Positions 37,333 to 61,993 of a stretch of DNA of 64,000 bases are shown one piece after another. The stretch covers positions 3,760,625-3,824,624 of the forward strand of contig OZ025223.1 in assembly GCA_964019055.1 (NCBI GenBank). The letters run 5' to 3'. Positions within the stretch are counted from its first letter, which is position 1; the number at the start of each line of letters is the position of its first letter. A program made the translations under genes and the position numbers. The notes under the pieces were generated by a model. It did no database searches. It was not told where the DNA came from and worked only from the letters and a program-made list of their open reading frames with translations. The DNA is from Anthopleura xanthogrammica. Its lineage: Eukaryota > Cnidaria > Anthozoa > Actiniaria > Actiniidae.

Positions 37333-37438
37333 ACTAACCAGCTGATCTGAAATAGTGACGTAGAAATGACGTCACTGCAAAACTTAGATGTCATGAAGCT
37401 TACGAAAAGTTTATCTCTGAGATAAATTTAGATTTTCT
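37333..37438 (-). repeat. Right member of the inverted repeat bracketing the satellite array
   Basis: This is the inverse counterpart of 18887-19002. It contains GATCTGAAATAGTGACGTAG and GAGATAAATTTAGATTTTC. It lies 100-200 bp beyond the 3' end of the minus-strand gene that ends at 37531. Confidence 0.7.
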
Positions 37439-37530
37439 ATCCCTTCAGGACCCTCTGTATATCAATCTAAAAATCGCGGTTCGCAAAGCATGCCGGAAAA
37501 ATTACGTTTAAGTTTATAATAAGAATCCTT

Positions 37531-51669
<14,139 letters not shown>

Positions 51670-53160
51670 CGTCACTGTTCGATGCTTTGCGACAGTTTTA
51701 CATATAAAGGTTTCGAAAAACAATGACAGATGGCTAACCTACTTTGTCCTCACGAATGTCACTCCAGAATTCGGGTCTGATTTTCGAAGATAATCCTAAT
51801 GTTTCGCAGATATTTTGAAGGATAATATTCACCAAACAGCAGCAAATTGAGAGTTCGTGTAGTCGATGAATGAATTGCGTCTCAAACACATTAACCCGTA
51901 ATCCTCGTTGTCCTTGTCTAGATAATATTTTGTGTAATGTATACGAGGATATTTACACAGAACGACAACCAGGTGGACGGAATATTGTTCCACTCCTCAC
52001 GGCCAAACTGTCTTTAATTATTTATACGTTTAAAAATTCTCTCCCTTGATCCATCAAAACTCAGCCAACAACAAACTTGAGCGTCGAGCGCCGAGTAATG
52101 CCACGTTTGGATGAACTTCCTAACCTTTCGTTGACTGGACTGAGTTGAGAAGTGGTTTGGTTCGTGTCCTTCCGGCTTGAGTGATTCTTGTCGTGATTGA
52201 AAAGCCAAATATTCGACAGTTTATCGACCAGCTACAAACATTAATACGTCCTTTAAGCCTATTTTTCAAACTGTCCAATCACGAGGCGGAATACCGCCAG
52301 CGATTATGACCAACTCGGCATCAGATGTTGGACAAATTGTACACAACTGAACCATTTTTCTCGACGTCTCTCAAACCATAAATGTCTCACTGTGCGAGTT
52401 CATCATCTGTGTCTTTCGTCCTTGCTTTAATTTTTCTGCAAGAGGTTAATAAAAAGCATCGTGGACAAACAGTTCTTTTGCATAATGGTTAGTACAAAGT
52501 GCCTATTTTGATAGCGACAGGTGCAAGAAGGAGAAATGAAGCGCAGGTTTATTAATGTGTCGTGTATAGTCTTGGTTCATTGTTGTGAGCCGTATGACAT
52601 ACAAATCGACCATTTTCCCGCGCGCAGATGTTTAGCTGACTTCGTTTTTTTTTTTTTTATCTTATTTAGTTTTTTCGGTCAGCATTTACCAAAAAAAATA
52701 TGAACTAAGATGAACTATAGATGCTGATTCGCTGATTTTGAATGCTAAACGATGAAGCTCGCGATTCCACAGTGGTTACACTTCCGTCAGTTGTATTATA
52801 CTGAATTTTTTACGCATTTATAAACATGGAATTATCATGTATTTTATCATATGTAGACAAGTATGGCAAAGCTCGGTAAAAATTGTGTAGATTTAGAAAT
52901 TATATTTTAAAACAGTCTTCAGAAAAGCTGTTAAGCTGAGAAGTTTGTCACTGTTATCGATCGCTATCACGTGATCAATTTTGCATATCAAGATGTTGGT
53001 TAGGAAATGAATAAAAAGGAGATGAATTTGCTGGAAACTGTGGGTGGAAAACGGATAGGAGGGACAGAAAAATGAAGTAAAACAACTGGCGTCGTTCTTA
53101 CGCGTTCTGGATAAGGGATACTAATAAATGTACAAACAGATGAACCAACGAACGCAAAAA
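51670..53160. other. Upstream of the minus-strand gene, no gene seen
   Basis: This is where the promoter and any untranslated 5' exon of the gene starting at 51669 should be. I see no TATA box I would defend. A T-run occurs at 52649-52658. Confidence 0.35.
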
Positions 53161-53171
53161 CGAACTCAGGG

Positions 53172-53300
53172 CGTATAATGGTTCAATCTCTGATTGAGTT
53201 AGCCATGCCCTGACTTAGATCAGCCCAGAGGTTATTTCAGGGTTCAATCTGTGAGTTAGCCATGCCCTGACTTAGATCAGCCCAGAGGTTGCTTTAAGGT
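53172..53300. repeat. Tandem pair of a dispersed repeat (GCCATGCCCTGACTTAGATC)
   Basis: The segment TGAGTTAGCCATGCCCTGAC followed by TTAGATCAGCCCAGAGGTT occurs twice, about 70 bp apart. An inverse copy lies at about 56955-57018 and a decayed copy near 60105-60150, so this is a dispersed family. Confidence 0.7.
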
Positions 53301-53775
53301 AAATTCGAAGTTTACACATAAGACTTATCATTAAGTTCTGTAAATTGAGCAAGGTACTTCAGAAAAATGGTCTAACAAAACTTATCTCCAACAACGAGAT
53401 AGACAATACATTTTTCAGTACCAAAATATCTTCAGCGACAGAAGATGGTTCCACGTACGGACACAGAGTAAGGAAATTTAATGGTTTCAAACATCACCTT
53501 GATAATTTAAAAAAAAAATCAATTAAATATGTACACAGCCAGTCGAGAATGAGATTAGGATTTCTATGGCGCCTTTGTTTGTATGTGGTGGGCGAAATTT
53601 CATTAGGTGTTTGCAATTGATTTACTTCGGATGCTTTGCAAGGTTATAAAATGCTTAGAAACATGGATTGGGTCGAGCACTGAGTCAAGACCAGGTCTAC
53701 TCTGATTCCCAATACAGTGAAGGGCCTGGAAACGGCTTGGTGGAAAATAATTCTAAATTTTATAATGACTCGGTG

Positions 53776-53842
<67 letters not shown>

Positions 53843-53960
53843 ATGTCATTAGCGCCGACCTTGCAATGTGTCGGAAAAAGGGAGAAAGGAGGGGGAAAGG
53901 AAGAAAGGAAAATAAAAATGTGTATATAAAAGAAGGAAAGAATGAAGAATAAAAAAGAAA

Positions 53961-54017
<57 letters not shown>
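53776..54017. repeat. Two (GAAA)n microsatellite blocks
   Basis: About 68 bp of pure GAAA at 53776-53843 and about 60 bp at 53957-54017, separated by purine-rich sequence. Confidence 0.9.
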
Positions 54018-54018
<1 letters not shown>

Positions 54019-54466
54019 TTAATTGGAAAAGAAAATATAAAAAATTATCCTTAAATGAGAAAGGATGAGAGAGAAAACAGAAAACAAAATCAAAAAAAAG
54101 GAAGGAAAAAGAGAAACAAGCAGACAAAGTCAGACAGAACGTACGAAATAAAATTAAACAGCTGTGAAAAATAACGGTATTAAAACCGATGCTTTAAGGC
54201 TGCGCTGCATTCATTATGTATTCTTGGAGTGCATGTTACGTCATAGCCGCCTTGTTGGTTGCCGATAACAAAACATTCCTATTGGTATTGGTAGATCAAA
54301 AAAAATTATATCTCAATGGATTTGGAGTCATGTGGTTGCACCCCAAGAATAGCAGAGGAGGGGGGGGGGAAGGTAAAGTTTGAGGGGGGATGGGGTAGGG
54401 GACATCTGAAAATTAGTTATGAATTCAACGGTAGATCTTTGCTTTAGAGCCGAATGATCGTTTGTC

Positions 54467-54703
54467 AGGTCTTGCGTGACATTTTGAATTTTAATCCAAC
54501 AAAAACAAAAATATAATATTTGAAAACAACATACCAAAATTAGCAAAAATGGAAAGTTTGAAGTGGTTTTGTTGAATAGCGCCGAAGATATGGTCGACCG
54601 AAGTTGGCTGCTTTTACAGAGAAATGTATGGAAAAATATGGAAAAATATTTTTCCGTATTTTCGTTTTTGTTGGATTAAAATTTAAAATGTCACGCAAGA
54701 CTT
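54467..54703. mobile_element. Hairpin-forming inverted repeat, 41 bp arms
   Basis: CAGGTCTTGCGTGACATTTT and the adjacent AATTTTAATCCAACAAAAAC at 54466-54506 are matched in inverse by 54664-54704. About 155 bp lie between. It may be a small foldback element; G-rich sequence at 54358-54400 lies just outside. Confidence 0.6.
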
Positions 54704-55742
54704 GATAAACCCTCATTGGGGATGGGAGAAGACCAAACTAACGAAAACACGGCTTATTTATTTGCGTTTAACGGTGTCAAGAAAAAAACAGTTTATCGTT
54801 TCATAGTTCATGATCAAACGAGCCGTGGAGTGAGTGGGCAGGGAAATCAACGAAGCTTAAGAAACTGGCAGAAAATTAATCCGGCAGTAAAAATAAACAA
54901 ACGAAGTAGATCTTTCACGAAGTCTGTTAGTACTGAGGCCGGGCTCAAATTTTACTTTCTAGCTCCGTCATTCATTTATTATTCAACCATTCTTCACGAT
55001 AATGGACCAGGAGCCCCGCTGAACCTCACGATAATGGACTGGTAAATGACATCCGGGACCTACCAAAATAGAAGGCCCATACAGATCTGGAGAGTGGAAT
55101 AAAATGCTACTAAATTGAAAAATACGCTTGTAATGATCAAATTCGGCTACAAGATGATTTATATATATGTATATCTTTCGTTTTTCATCGTCAGATTGAG
55201 CGAAGTATTTCCCGACATGCTCTGCGCCCCGCGGAATGAATAGCTTCGCTTTGATCACATCTGTTCGCTTCCGCCCTTTTCTAATTAGAAAACAAACAAT
55301 TCTACAGAAAAAGCGCTAACAATAAAACGATTAACAATTCCCCCCAAGATATTTTATCTTTGAACACGTTTTTTAAAAAACATTCCTGCTATGACCAATT
55401 TTGGTTTAACTTGAAATTCCTTAATCCTTGTGAAAAATTTAACGCGAGGAAAGAACAAACAGAACAAGTTTTTCTTCTTACGACGCGAGAAATCTTAACT
55501 AGAGACTTTAGGCAATCTTATTGGACAAAAATAGAGCTGTTTTTAATTGTGATTGGTTGATTCAATTGCGGTATTTCCTTGTTTTTACTTTGCGGTCGTA
55601 CGACACTCATTCTCAGCAGATATTTTAGTAAAATCTCCCTTGGCAACAACATATTTTGCTTTTCGCTACAAAAACAAAATAGATACAAAATTCAAAGCAT
55701 TCATTTTTAGTCATATTGTATAGAGATTATCAGAGCTTCAAG

Positions 55743-56759
55743 ATGGTGACCAGAATTGCATATTCTAGTGGGAAACGTAGCTCATTTTTACCAAGTGTCC
55801 GAGGAAATTCCGTTCCGAAACTAAATTTACAATTTTCACAAAAGGAACTCTCCATAGATGAAAAGAAACTGTTTGGGAATTTTAGAAAAGGACAGATAAA
55901 ATCTGCGCCACTTTCTACGAAATCTCAAAAGAAGAAAACTGAAATAACGACAACCAGTTTGGTAGCTTTGGAAAGGAAAGTGAGAATTCCAGAACGTGGA
56001 AAAATGTTTTCGAGAGGAACGCAAGAAGACGCGAGGAATAGTACTACCCCTAAATCTAAAGAAGGGAAAAGAAAAAACCCGCTCAAGACTAAAGACTGCC
56101 GAGACTATGTAAGAAGCTACGCGAATCGAAGAATTTTAAGTCGTGAAAAAGAAAAAGAAAACGTCCTTTTGGTGGAGAGGAGAGAACGATACGAGAAGAA
56201 GAACGCTGATGTTGAAATTCCTTTGAAGTTTGCTGGTGACGTGATTGAAGAGAGAGGAGACATTCAATTGCTTACCTACCCAAGGACAAATTCCAAAACT
56301 CTCTTTATATACAAGAAAAAATCAAACAAGCCAAGAGGAAGCAAACGAGAAATTCATGGAATAATTCCAAGGCATCCAACATGTCTTCCAGTTGAAGAAA
56401 ACTATACTTTTGTTCGAACGAATCCAAAATATCTATACAATGCGCAAAGTAATGTGCCTAAAGAGGAAGACGAAGACGAGACAATAAATTCTACTCTCAT
56501 CTGGGAGCAACATGTTTTGAGCCTTGTTAGTAAGACAACAGCACAATTTATTGCTAACCAGTGTTCTATTGGCAGGCAAAGAGAGCGACTGATATGTTTC
56601 TTGGACGAATTTTATGACGAAAGGGACCCCGAGGTATCTGGAGCTGGGAGTGTCCGAAAACTGGTAGATATAGATGATGATTGTATAACTGTTCCGAAGA
56701 GAAGGATTGAAGGAAAAACAGTGAATGTGATAAGGAAAAACTGTGGTAGGAGTTACTGA
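55743..56759 (+). CDS. Intronless Lys/Arg-rich protein, 338 residues, function unknown
   Basis: One uninterrupted frame from ATG 55743 (context AAGATGG) to TGA 56757-56759. Residues 1-150 are strongly basic and Ser/Thr-rich, with clusters such as KSKEGKRKNPLK, suggesting a disordered nucleic-acid- or microtubule-binding region. Residues about 200-236 are Pro/Tyr-containing. Residues 240-246 (KEEDEDE) are acidic, followed by a possible helical segment (about 252-290) and a basic C-terminus ending CGRSY. No domain is recognised. Like the gene at 16032 it has no intron, unlike its neighbour pitchfork, with which it is convergent (750 bp between stops). A frame this long in AT-rich DNA is unlikely by chance. 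Confidence 0.6.
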   Translation: MVTRIAYSSGKRSSFLPSVRGNSVPKLNLQFSQKELSIDEKKLFGNFRKGQIKSAPLSTKSQKKKTEITTTSLVALERKVRIPERGKMFSRGTQEDARNSTTPKSKEGKRKNPLKTKDCRDYVRSYANRRILSREKEKENVLLVERRERYEKKNADVEIPLKFAGDVIEERGDIQLLTYPRTNSKTLFIYKKKSNKPRGSKREIHGIIPRHPTCLPVEENYTFVRTNPKYLYNAQSNVPKEEDEDETINSTLIWEQHVLSLVSKTTAQFIANQCSIGRQRERLICFLDEFYDERDPEVSGAGSVRKLVDIDDDCITVPKRRIEGKTVNVIRKNCGRSY

Positions 56760-56954
56760 AAGATTCAGCACGCAGCAAAAAACAAATACTAACCGGGCAA
56801 CTCGCAACCACCGAGATCACAGAATATTGAGAACCGTAGTAACTAGAGGCGGATCCAAGGACATCACAGAGTTAATAGAGGGAGTCTCCCCTCTATTAAC
56901 TATGCATGGTCATCATCATCATTATCAAACCAAACATCATTTTTAGCAAACTCT

Positions 56955-57018
56955 TCATGACACAACCTCTGGGTTGTAATTGATCTAAGTGAGGGCATGG
57001 CTGACTTACAGATTGAAT
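56955..57018 (-). repeat. Inverse copy of the GCCATGCCCTGACTTAGATC dispersed repeat
   Basis: TTGATCTAAGTGAGGGCATG with ACTTACAGATTGAA is the inverse of the unit at 53172-53300. Confidence 0.55.
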
Positions 57019-57143
57019 TGGAGCTTTGACGTTTTTGGATCTTAAAATAATACGTGTCGGACTTAAGTTTTTCTTTTAGCTGTCATCATCATCATCCTCC
57101 TGACCTGCATCGTCACCATGACAACCATCAGAGTCTATTGAGA

Positions 57144-57149
57144 TTTATT
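57144..57149 (-). terminator. Candidate polyadenylation signal for pitchfork
   Basis: TTTATT on the plus strand reads AATAAA on the minus strand, about 365 bp beyond the pitchfork stop at 57512. Nearer canonical signals were not seen. Confidence 0.35.
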
Positions 57150-57511
57150 ATTAATGCTCACTATCGGCACGGTCACGGTGACCTTCAACCAATCACATCA
57201 CTCCAACATGAAACTCCATGATCAACGCCAAGATACTTTGAAATATTGTACAAAGAAACAAAATTTGCGCGAAAGATAAATAACTTGTGCAAAATGTAAC
57301 AAAGAAATCTTGTCACCCTTATCTACACTTTAATTTCACTCAGTTTGATAAAAATTATTTACAAGTGTTTTTTACATAAATATTTCCTTTTTCGGCTGAT
57401 GTATCTCAGCCTACATTGTAAATAAAATTTTCAATGTTCGATTTGATGTTTTAGAGTATTACCAGCTAGCTAAGAAACATTGAAGATTTCTTGAAGAAAT
57501 GATCCGAATTT

Positions 57512-60500
57512 TTAAAAGTATAGACTCATGTATGCTTCGCGGTAGCGCTGCTTTTTGATATCTTTTTCGGATTTGAGCTGCAATAAAAAAAGAGTAATTA
57601 ACTCAAGGTACAATTGAATTCACAATTTATCATCACCATCAACATCACCATCACCATCAGTCATCATCACCATCACCATGTATCATCATCATCATCACCA
57701 TCACCATCACCATCACCATCACCATCACCATGTATCATCATCATCATCATCATCACCATCATCAGCATCACCATCAGCATCACCATCATCGTCATCACCA
57801 TCATCATCATCATCATCACCATCATCATGTATATGCACTACTAGGTGCATACCCCTAGCTACACTCCCCCTGCTCTGCCCTTTCATTGCCATCATTATAT
57901 ATCATCAATATATATCATAATTATCTTTTTATAAAGAAAATACCTTACCAATAATCTGGCATTTGTTCCTTCATGATCATGAATCAGAGAACAGTCTCTT
58001 ACTTTATAGAACTTCATAAGATAACTGAACAAAAAGAAAAGAAAAGATAAGTCTGAATATAACAATAACATGTTAGACCCTCCCCACCCCTTGGAAATTC
58101 CAATCCCCCTCTGTGGGGGGAGGTATGGATATTTTCTGGAACTACACAATATACCTCCTCAGACCCCCCAACCCCTTGGAAATTCAAATCCCCCTCTGTG
58201 GGGGAGGTACAGATATTTTCTGGAACTACACAATATACCCTCCTCAGACCCTCCCTACCCCTTGGAAATTCCAATCCCCCTCTGTGGGGGAGGTACAGAT
58301 ATTTTCTGAAGCTATAGTAATATTAATATCTTATACACAAAAGCTTTACCTCTTAGGATACTTTTTCTGGCTTTCTAAGTGTTGGTTGTAACATTTTCGA
58401 CAAAAATGTTTCTTCTTGTATTCATAATAATCACCAATGGGATTATTCTTGCATGTGTTGCACTGAAAAATGACCAAAAACACAACTTTTAACTTGAAAT
58501 ATTTATATTGTCATACACATTCTTTTGCACTAAAATATAGTACAAAATAGTGCAATCGTCTATTCCCTGGGGGGGGGGCCTCCAATGTGAAAGGGGGGGC
58601 CTCCAATGTGAAAGGGGGGGCCTCCAATGTGAAAGGGGCAGGGGTGCTCGTCGTACATTTTAGGGGTTAATTTTCATTATTTGGTACCTTTTAGGGTGTT
58701 CAAATGAAAAACTTATCAAAATGCTGTAAAAGTTGGTCATTTGGTACCATTTAGGGGTGATTGTGATCATGATTGTTATGACAGCCAGAAAGAGAATTTT
58801 GGTGCCTTTCAGAGATCATTTTCAAAATTTTGGATGAGCATCCCCACTCTTCTACATATGGGAGTCCCCCCTTTCTATTGTTTCATCATTCTGTGCTTTT
58901 TAGAGTAGAAAAAGAAAACACGTGCAAGTGCAGTTCAGTTATAAACCATGAAGGGATTAGCAGAATGCAAGAGAAGTGATAAGAGAAGCACAACGCATAG
59001 CTTTTCATGATCAATACTTCTCAAATAAACCCAGACTCACACTTTTTTGAGTATCGTACTTACAATATCTTTCTCTCCAAAGTCATTGCACTTTATCTTG
59101 ACAGATGTAATGAGCGTCTGTCGACCTCCAAACGAACCATGGTAATTCATCTTCCTGTTAGCGCTCACATCATGTTCATATGTACCTGGCCTAATAGAAA
59201 TCAGTACCAAAAAATTATATTTTTGTGTCATAATAAATATAATACAATAAGGAAATAATGTGCAAAAGAGAAGTTTTGAGACTTACCCAGGTTTTTGGAC
59301 AATGTTACTCTATTTTGGCCATGAAAAAGGAAAAAAATTGCAAATTAAATGATGATTTTGGTAATGAAGGTGTACTGGTATATCAAGGATGGTGTAGTGG
59401 TGGTCTATTTGCATCTCATTTGGGCTCTCAGGTTCAATTTCTGGACTCAGCATCACATTTGAGTTGAGTTTGTTGACTCTCTCACCCTTGATTCAAGGAT
59501 TTTAGCTGGGTTTTATTGCATACCTAACATGGTTTTCTGTGTTGTTCATCGGGTTGTATCTCAGATATAAACCCGATGAATACTTCATGAGGTTAACAAC
59601 TAGATATAGAACCAGTCTATATCTAGTTATTAACCTTGAATTTATAATGAGGATTTTTTCCTTGTTGCAAACTCAACATACCCAATGAGCAGAGTTGCAG
59701 AAGCTCACCTTAATGGCATTGCTCATAGTTAACCCTGCTGCATGGTTTGAATAAGCTGAGTGAAATTTTATGACATCGTATTGCCACATTGAATACTCCA
59801 TGTGGGATGAGCGAAAACAATGAATGTGCCATAATTCATCATCTACGCATGTACACTTAAACGACATGCCTGAGTATGTCAACAGTATCACACTATTTTC
59901 TCTTGGGATTTGCTGTGTTGTAAAATCCTCATTTTAGGTATGCAATAAAATACTTAATTACCTTGAATGGAGGCAATAAGCCTATATTATCATCCCCTGC
60001 CTTTGGTCCTCGGGACGTACATGTATACCGCTTATTGCCTCTGTTCTCGGTAATTAGCTCTTACATCCTCCTTCCACAAAACCCAACATGGTGAGTTCAA
60101 ACTCGATCTGTGAGTTACACATGCCCTGACTTTGATGACATATAGTAAAGGTTGTTGCAAGATTCAATAAAATATCTGGGTTTTTAGCCTCAACAAATCA
60201 ATTGATTACTATCTCAAAAGTGAGTCTGGAGTATGTCTCAGATATAAGCTGCCAAATAAGCCATACCAAGGATGAGAAAACAACAGGGTCAAGATGGCAT
60301 TGCAGTGCATTGTGGGACTGTTTATGGGACATATTTTGAAGATGGTGTCTATTTTGTACCCTAAAACAGTCCAACAATGCAGTGCAATGCCAACTCGACC
60401 CACTGTTCTTGTTAACCTTGGAACAGCTAATAGAATCATAATAAAATCAGGTAGAATACCTTGGTCATTTCAGGAAATCTTGTTGACCCCACACGGAATG

Positions 60501-61972
60501 GTCTAAAGTCTGGGTCAAATTCTACTGGTCTACTGATAATTGGTTGATGTGTTGGCGGCCCAGGAACATCCATCTGTAATTCAATCAACTTATTGTTAGT
60601 TAAACAAAGTTAAACACAAAAATAACTTTAAATGACAAAGACTATGTACTTCCAGAAAATCCATATCTCAGGGACATACAGAGGATTTCATGTGACCATG
60701 TATTGTATTTTTTTTTGGGTGATTCCTGAACTTAAGAAATTATTTCTCATGATCTATGCATGGCACTACTTATGTGACATGTAAAAAGCCGAAATAATTG
60801 TTCTCCGGCCTATTCTTTTTTAAGTTAAAAGGCCTTATTTAATATCAGTGTTCCTTCAGCTAGTAGCTGGTCTTCCAGGGAGCTGGCATTGCAAAGTTTA
60901 CCCCCCTCTCTCCATTACTGATCAGTGCTCTGTTTTAAGAGTATTCAAAGCTGAAGCTACACAGTAGAGAGAAGTTGGAACAAGTGTGTGAGATTATGAG
61001 GAATCGAACTATGGACCTCTCACTTAGCAGACAGCACACTTGCCAACTTGGCTACCTTTGCTCCTATTTTGAGTACTTGTAAGGATTACAACTTACATGA
61101 CTAGGTCTAGGAAATCTTGCCGCTGTTCTGGCTCCAAGGGAGTACCCTCTATTGCAGATTGGTTTCTGTTCCAGCTCATAAACAAATGCACTGACCTAGT
61201 AGAGAACAGTCAAAAAAATCAGAATACTATGGTATTGTTAATTGAGGGATGGTGATTTTGGAAATGCATGTTTTTGTATTTGGAAGTGACTTGGAGCTAG
61301 GGCTGCTCGGCTAAGCATCGAAGTGTGCTGTGATTGGTCAGTCTATACATGCAACCAACACCTGGAATGAAGAACAGGCAGCAGCGAGAACAACAACAAC
61401 AGCAGCAACAAACATTAGGGAGTACAAACAACAAACTTTAAGATAGAAAGAAAACAACTTCAAGTCAATCAACTCGCTTCTAAATATTATTAGAATCGGC
61501 ATACATTCACATTTACGACATACTACTAATAAATACAATGTAATAATATGATAATAATAACGAAATGTTCATATTATCAGCCACAACCATTGCATGTGTC
61601 TGTACTGTAAGTCTATCCTCTGTAAGTCTTATTATAAGCCATTATTTTTTAACGATACATCTTTTTTTCTCTTAACAGTATAAGCTTGTAACCTTATTTT
61701 TTAACCATTAAAGGTTATTCTTCAATATACCTCGGCATTATCGTAGCTTCCTGGCCCGATATTCGGACTGCCTCCTGGAAACATCTCGTTGCCAAAACGA
61801 GTTGGAGGGATTTGTAAAGGCAGCATTGGACGGTCCTCCGTCGTGCCGAACGACACATTGTTCTTGGAAGCTAGAAAATAACAAAAATAGCACTATGAGT
61901 ACATGTTAAATTAATTCAAGCAAAGAAAATAAGTAATAATTTCTCACTTTCGCTCGGGAATAAAGAGAACAT
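57512..61972 (-). CDS. PIFO: Pitchfork homologue (primary-cilium/basal-body protein), seven coding exons
   Basis: Minus-strand exons: 61972-61948, 61870-61731, 61195-61097, 60573-60460, 59309-59287 (a 23 nt microexon), 59190-59064, 57577-57512. All phases agree and give 197 residues, close to the human protein (about 190). Diagnostic parts: FGT near residue 16; RFGNEMFPGGSPNIGPGSYD (33-52); GYSLGARTAARF (72-83); RPFRVGSTRF (near 112-121); PGPGTYE (133-139), whose first PG comes from the microexon; and the tail KDIKKQRYREAYMSLYF, which parallels the vertebrate C-terminus. In mouse, pitchfork gathers at the base of primary cilia during disassembly and activates Aurora A; it is also called CIMAP3. 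The proline-glycine motifs resemble SHIPPO/STPG repeats of axonemal proteins. Initiation at ATG 61972 (context ACAAAATG) fits the phase of exon 2. Confidence 0.9.
57628..57835. repeat. (ATC/CAT)n microsatellite
   Basis: About 200 bp of ATCACC, CATCAT and ATCATC repeats. Poly-His and poly-Ser frames across it are artefacts. It lies just downstream (on the plus strand) of the acceptor of the last pitchfork exon, inside the intron. Confidence 0.95.
58078..58305. repeat. Three-copy minisatellite related to the 2885-3880 array, inverted
   Basis: Three units of about 80 bp contain CCCCTTGGAAATTCCAATCC, CCCCTCTGTGGGGG and ACACAATATACC. They are the inverse of the monomer in intron 2 of the JmjC gene and here carry TATTTTCTGGAACTACACAA as linker. 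Presence at two loci in opposite orientation means the unit moves as a dispersed element. Confidence 0.85.
58346..58462 (-). CDS. Alternative pitchfork exon encoding a C2C2 zinc-finger-like tail
   Basis: Between the last two pitchfork exons lies a block with a good acceptor (CATTTTTCAG|TGCAAC at 58462). It reads in the frame handed over by the preceding exon and encodes CNTCKNNPIGDYYEYKKKHF followed by CRKC, a C-x2-C-x16-C-x2-C pattern like the second finger of LIM domains. It either ends with a stop at 58346-58348 (KR then TAA) or splices at 58350|58349 (AAGAG|GTAAAG, phase 2) into the last exon in another frame. Skipping it restores the conserved C-terminus. Alternatively it is a relic of a separate LIM gene. 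Confidence 0.55.
   Translation of the reverse strand, partial: CNTCKNNPIGDYYEYKKKHFCRKCYNQHLESQKKYPKR
58568..58640. repeat. 22 bp G-rich tandem repeat, three copies
   Basis: GGGGGGGCCTCCAATGTGAAA occurs three times in a row, in the intron between the zinc-finger-like exon and the preceding pitchfork exon. Confidence 0.85.
59287..59309 (-). CDS. PIFO: 23 nt microexon of pitchfork
   Basis: Flanked by CCAAAATAG| and CTGG|GTAAGT. It encodes SNIVQKP plus the first two bases of a glycine codon. It is needed because the preceding exon ends in phase 0 while the next must be entered in phase 2; the 23 nt block supplies exactly that and creates the PGPGTY motif across the junction. Confidence 0.8.
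59388..59450 (+). mobile_element. tRNA-like pol III promoter head, probable SINE fragment
   Basis: TGGTGTAGTGG (59390-59400) is a full match to the pol III A box, and GGTTCAATTTC (59431-59441) is a B box with two changes at normal spacing. No clean cloverleaf forms, so a decayed SINE head is more likely than a tRNA gene. Confidence 0.45.
60800..61063 (-). mobile_element. tRNA-headed SINE in a pitchfork intron
   Basis: On the minus strand GGTAGCCAAGTTGGCAAGTG (A box) is followed by ATAGTTCGATTCC (a B box matching consensus), with CTGCTAA between at the place of a Ser-type anticodon loop. The anticodon stem does not pair well, so it is not a functional tRNA. About 190 bp of body follows towards lower coordinates. 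Confidence 0.6.
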
Positions 61973-61993
61973 TTTGTCTTCTCGTGGAACAAA

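Noticed and set aside
57614..57920. Poly-His/Ser/Ile frames
   Set aside because: Translation of a CAT/ATC microsatellite in a pitchfork intron.
59388..59450. Functional tRNA gene
   Set aside because: Pol III boxes are present but the stems do not pair; it is treated as a SINE head.
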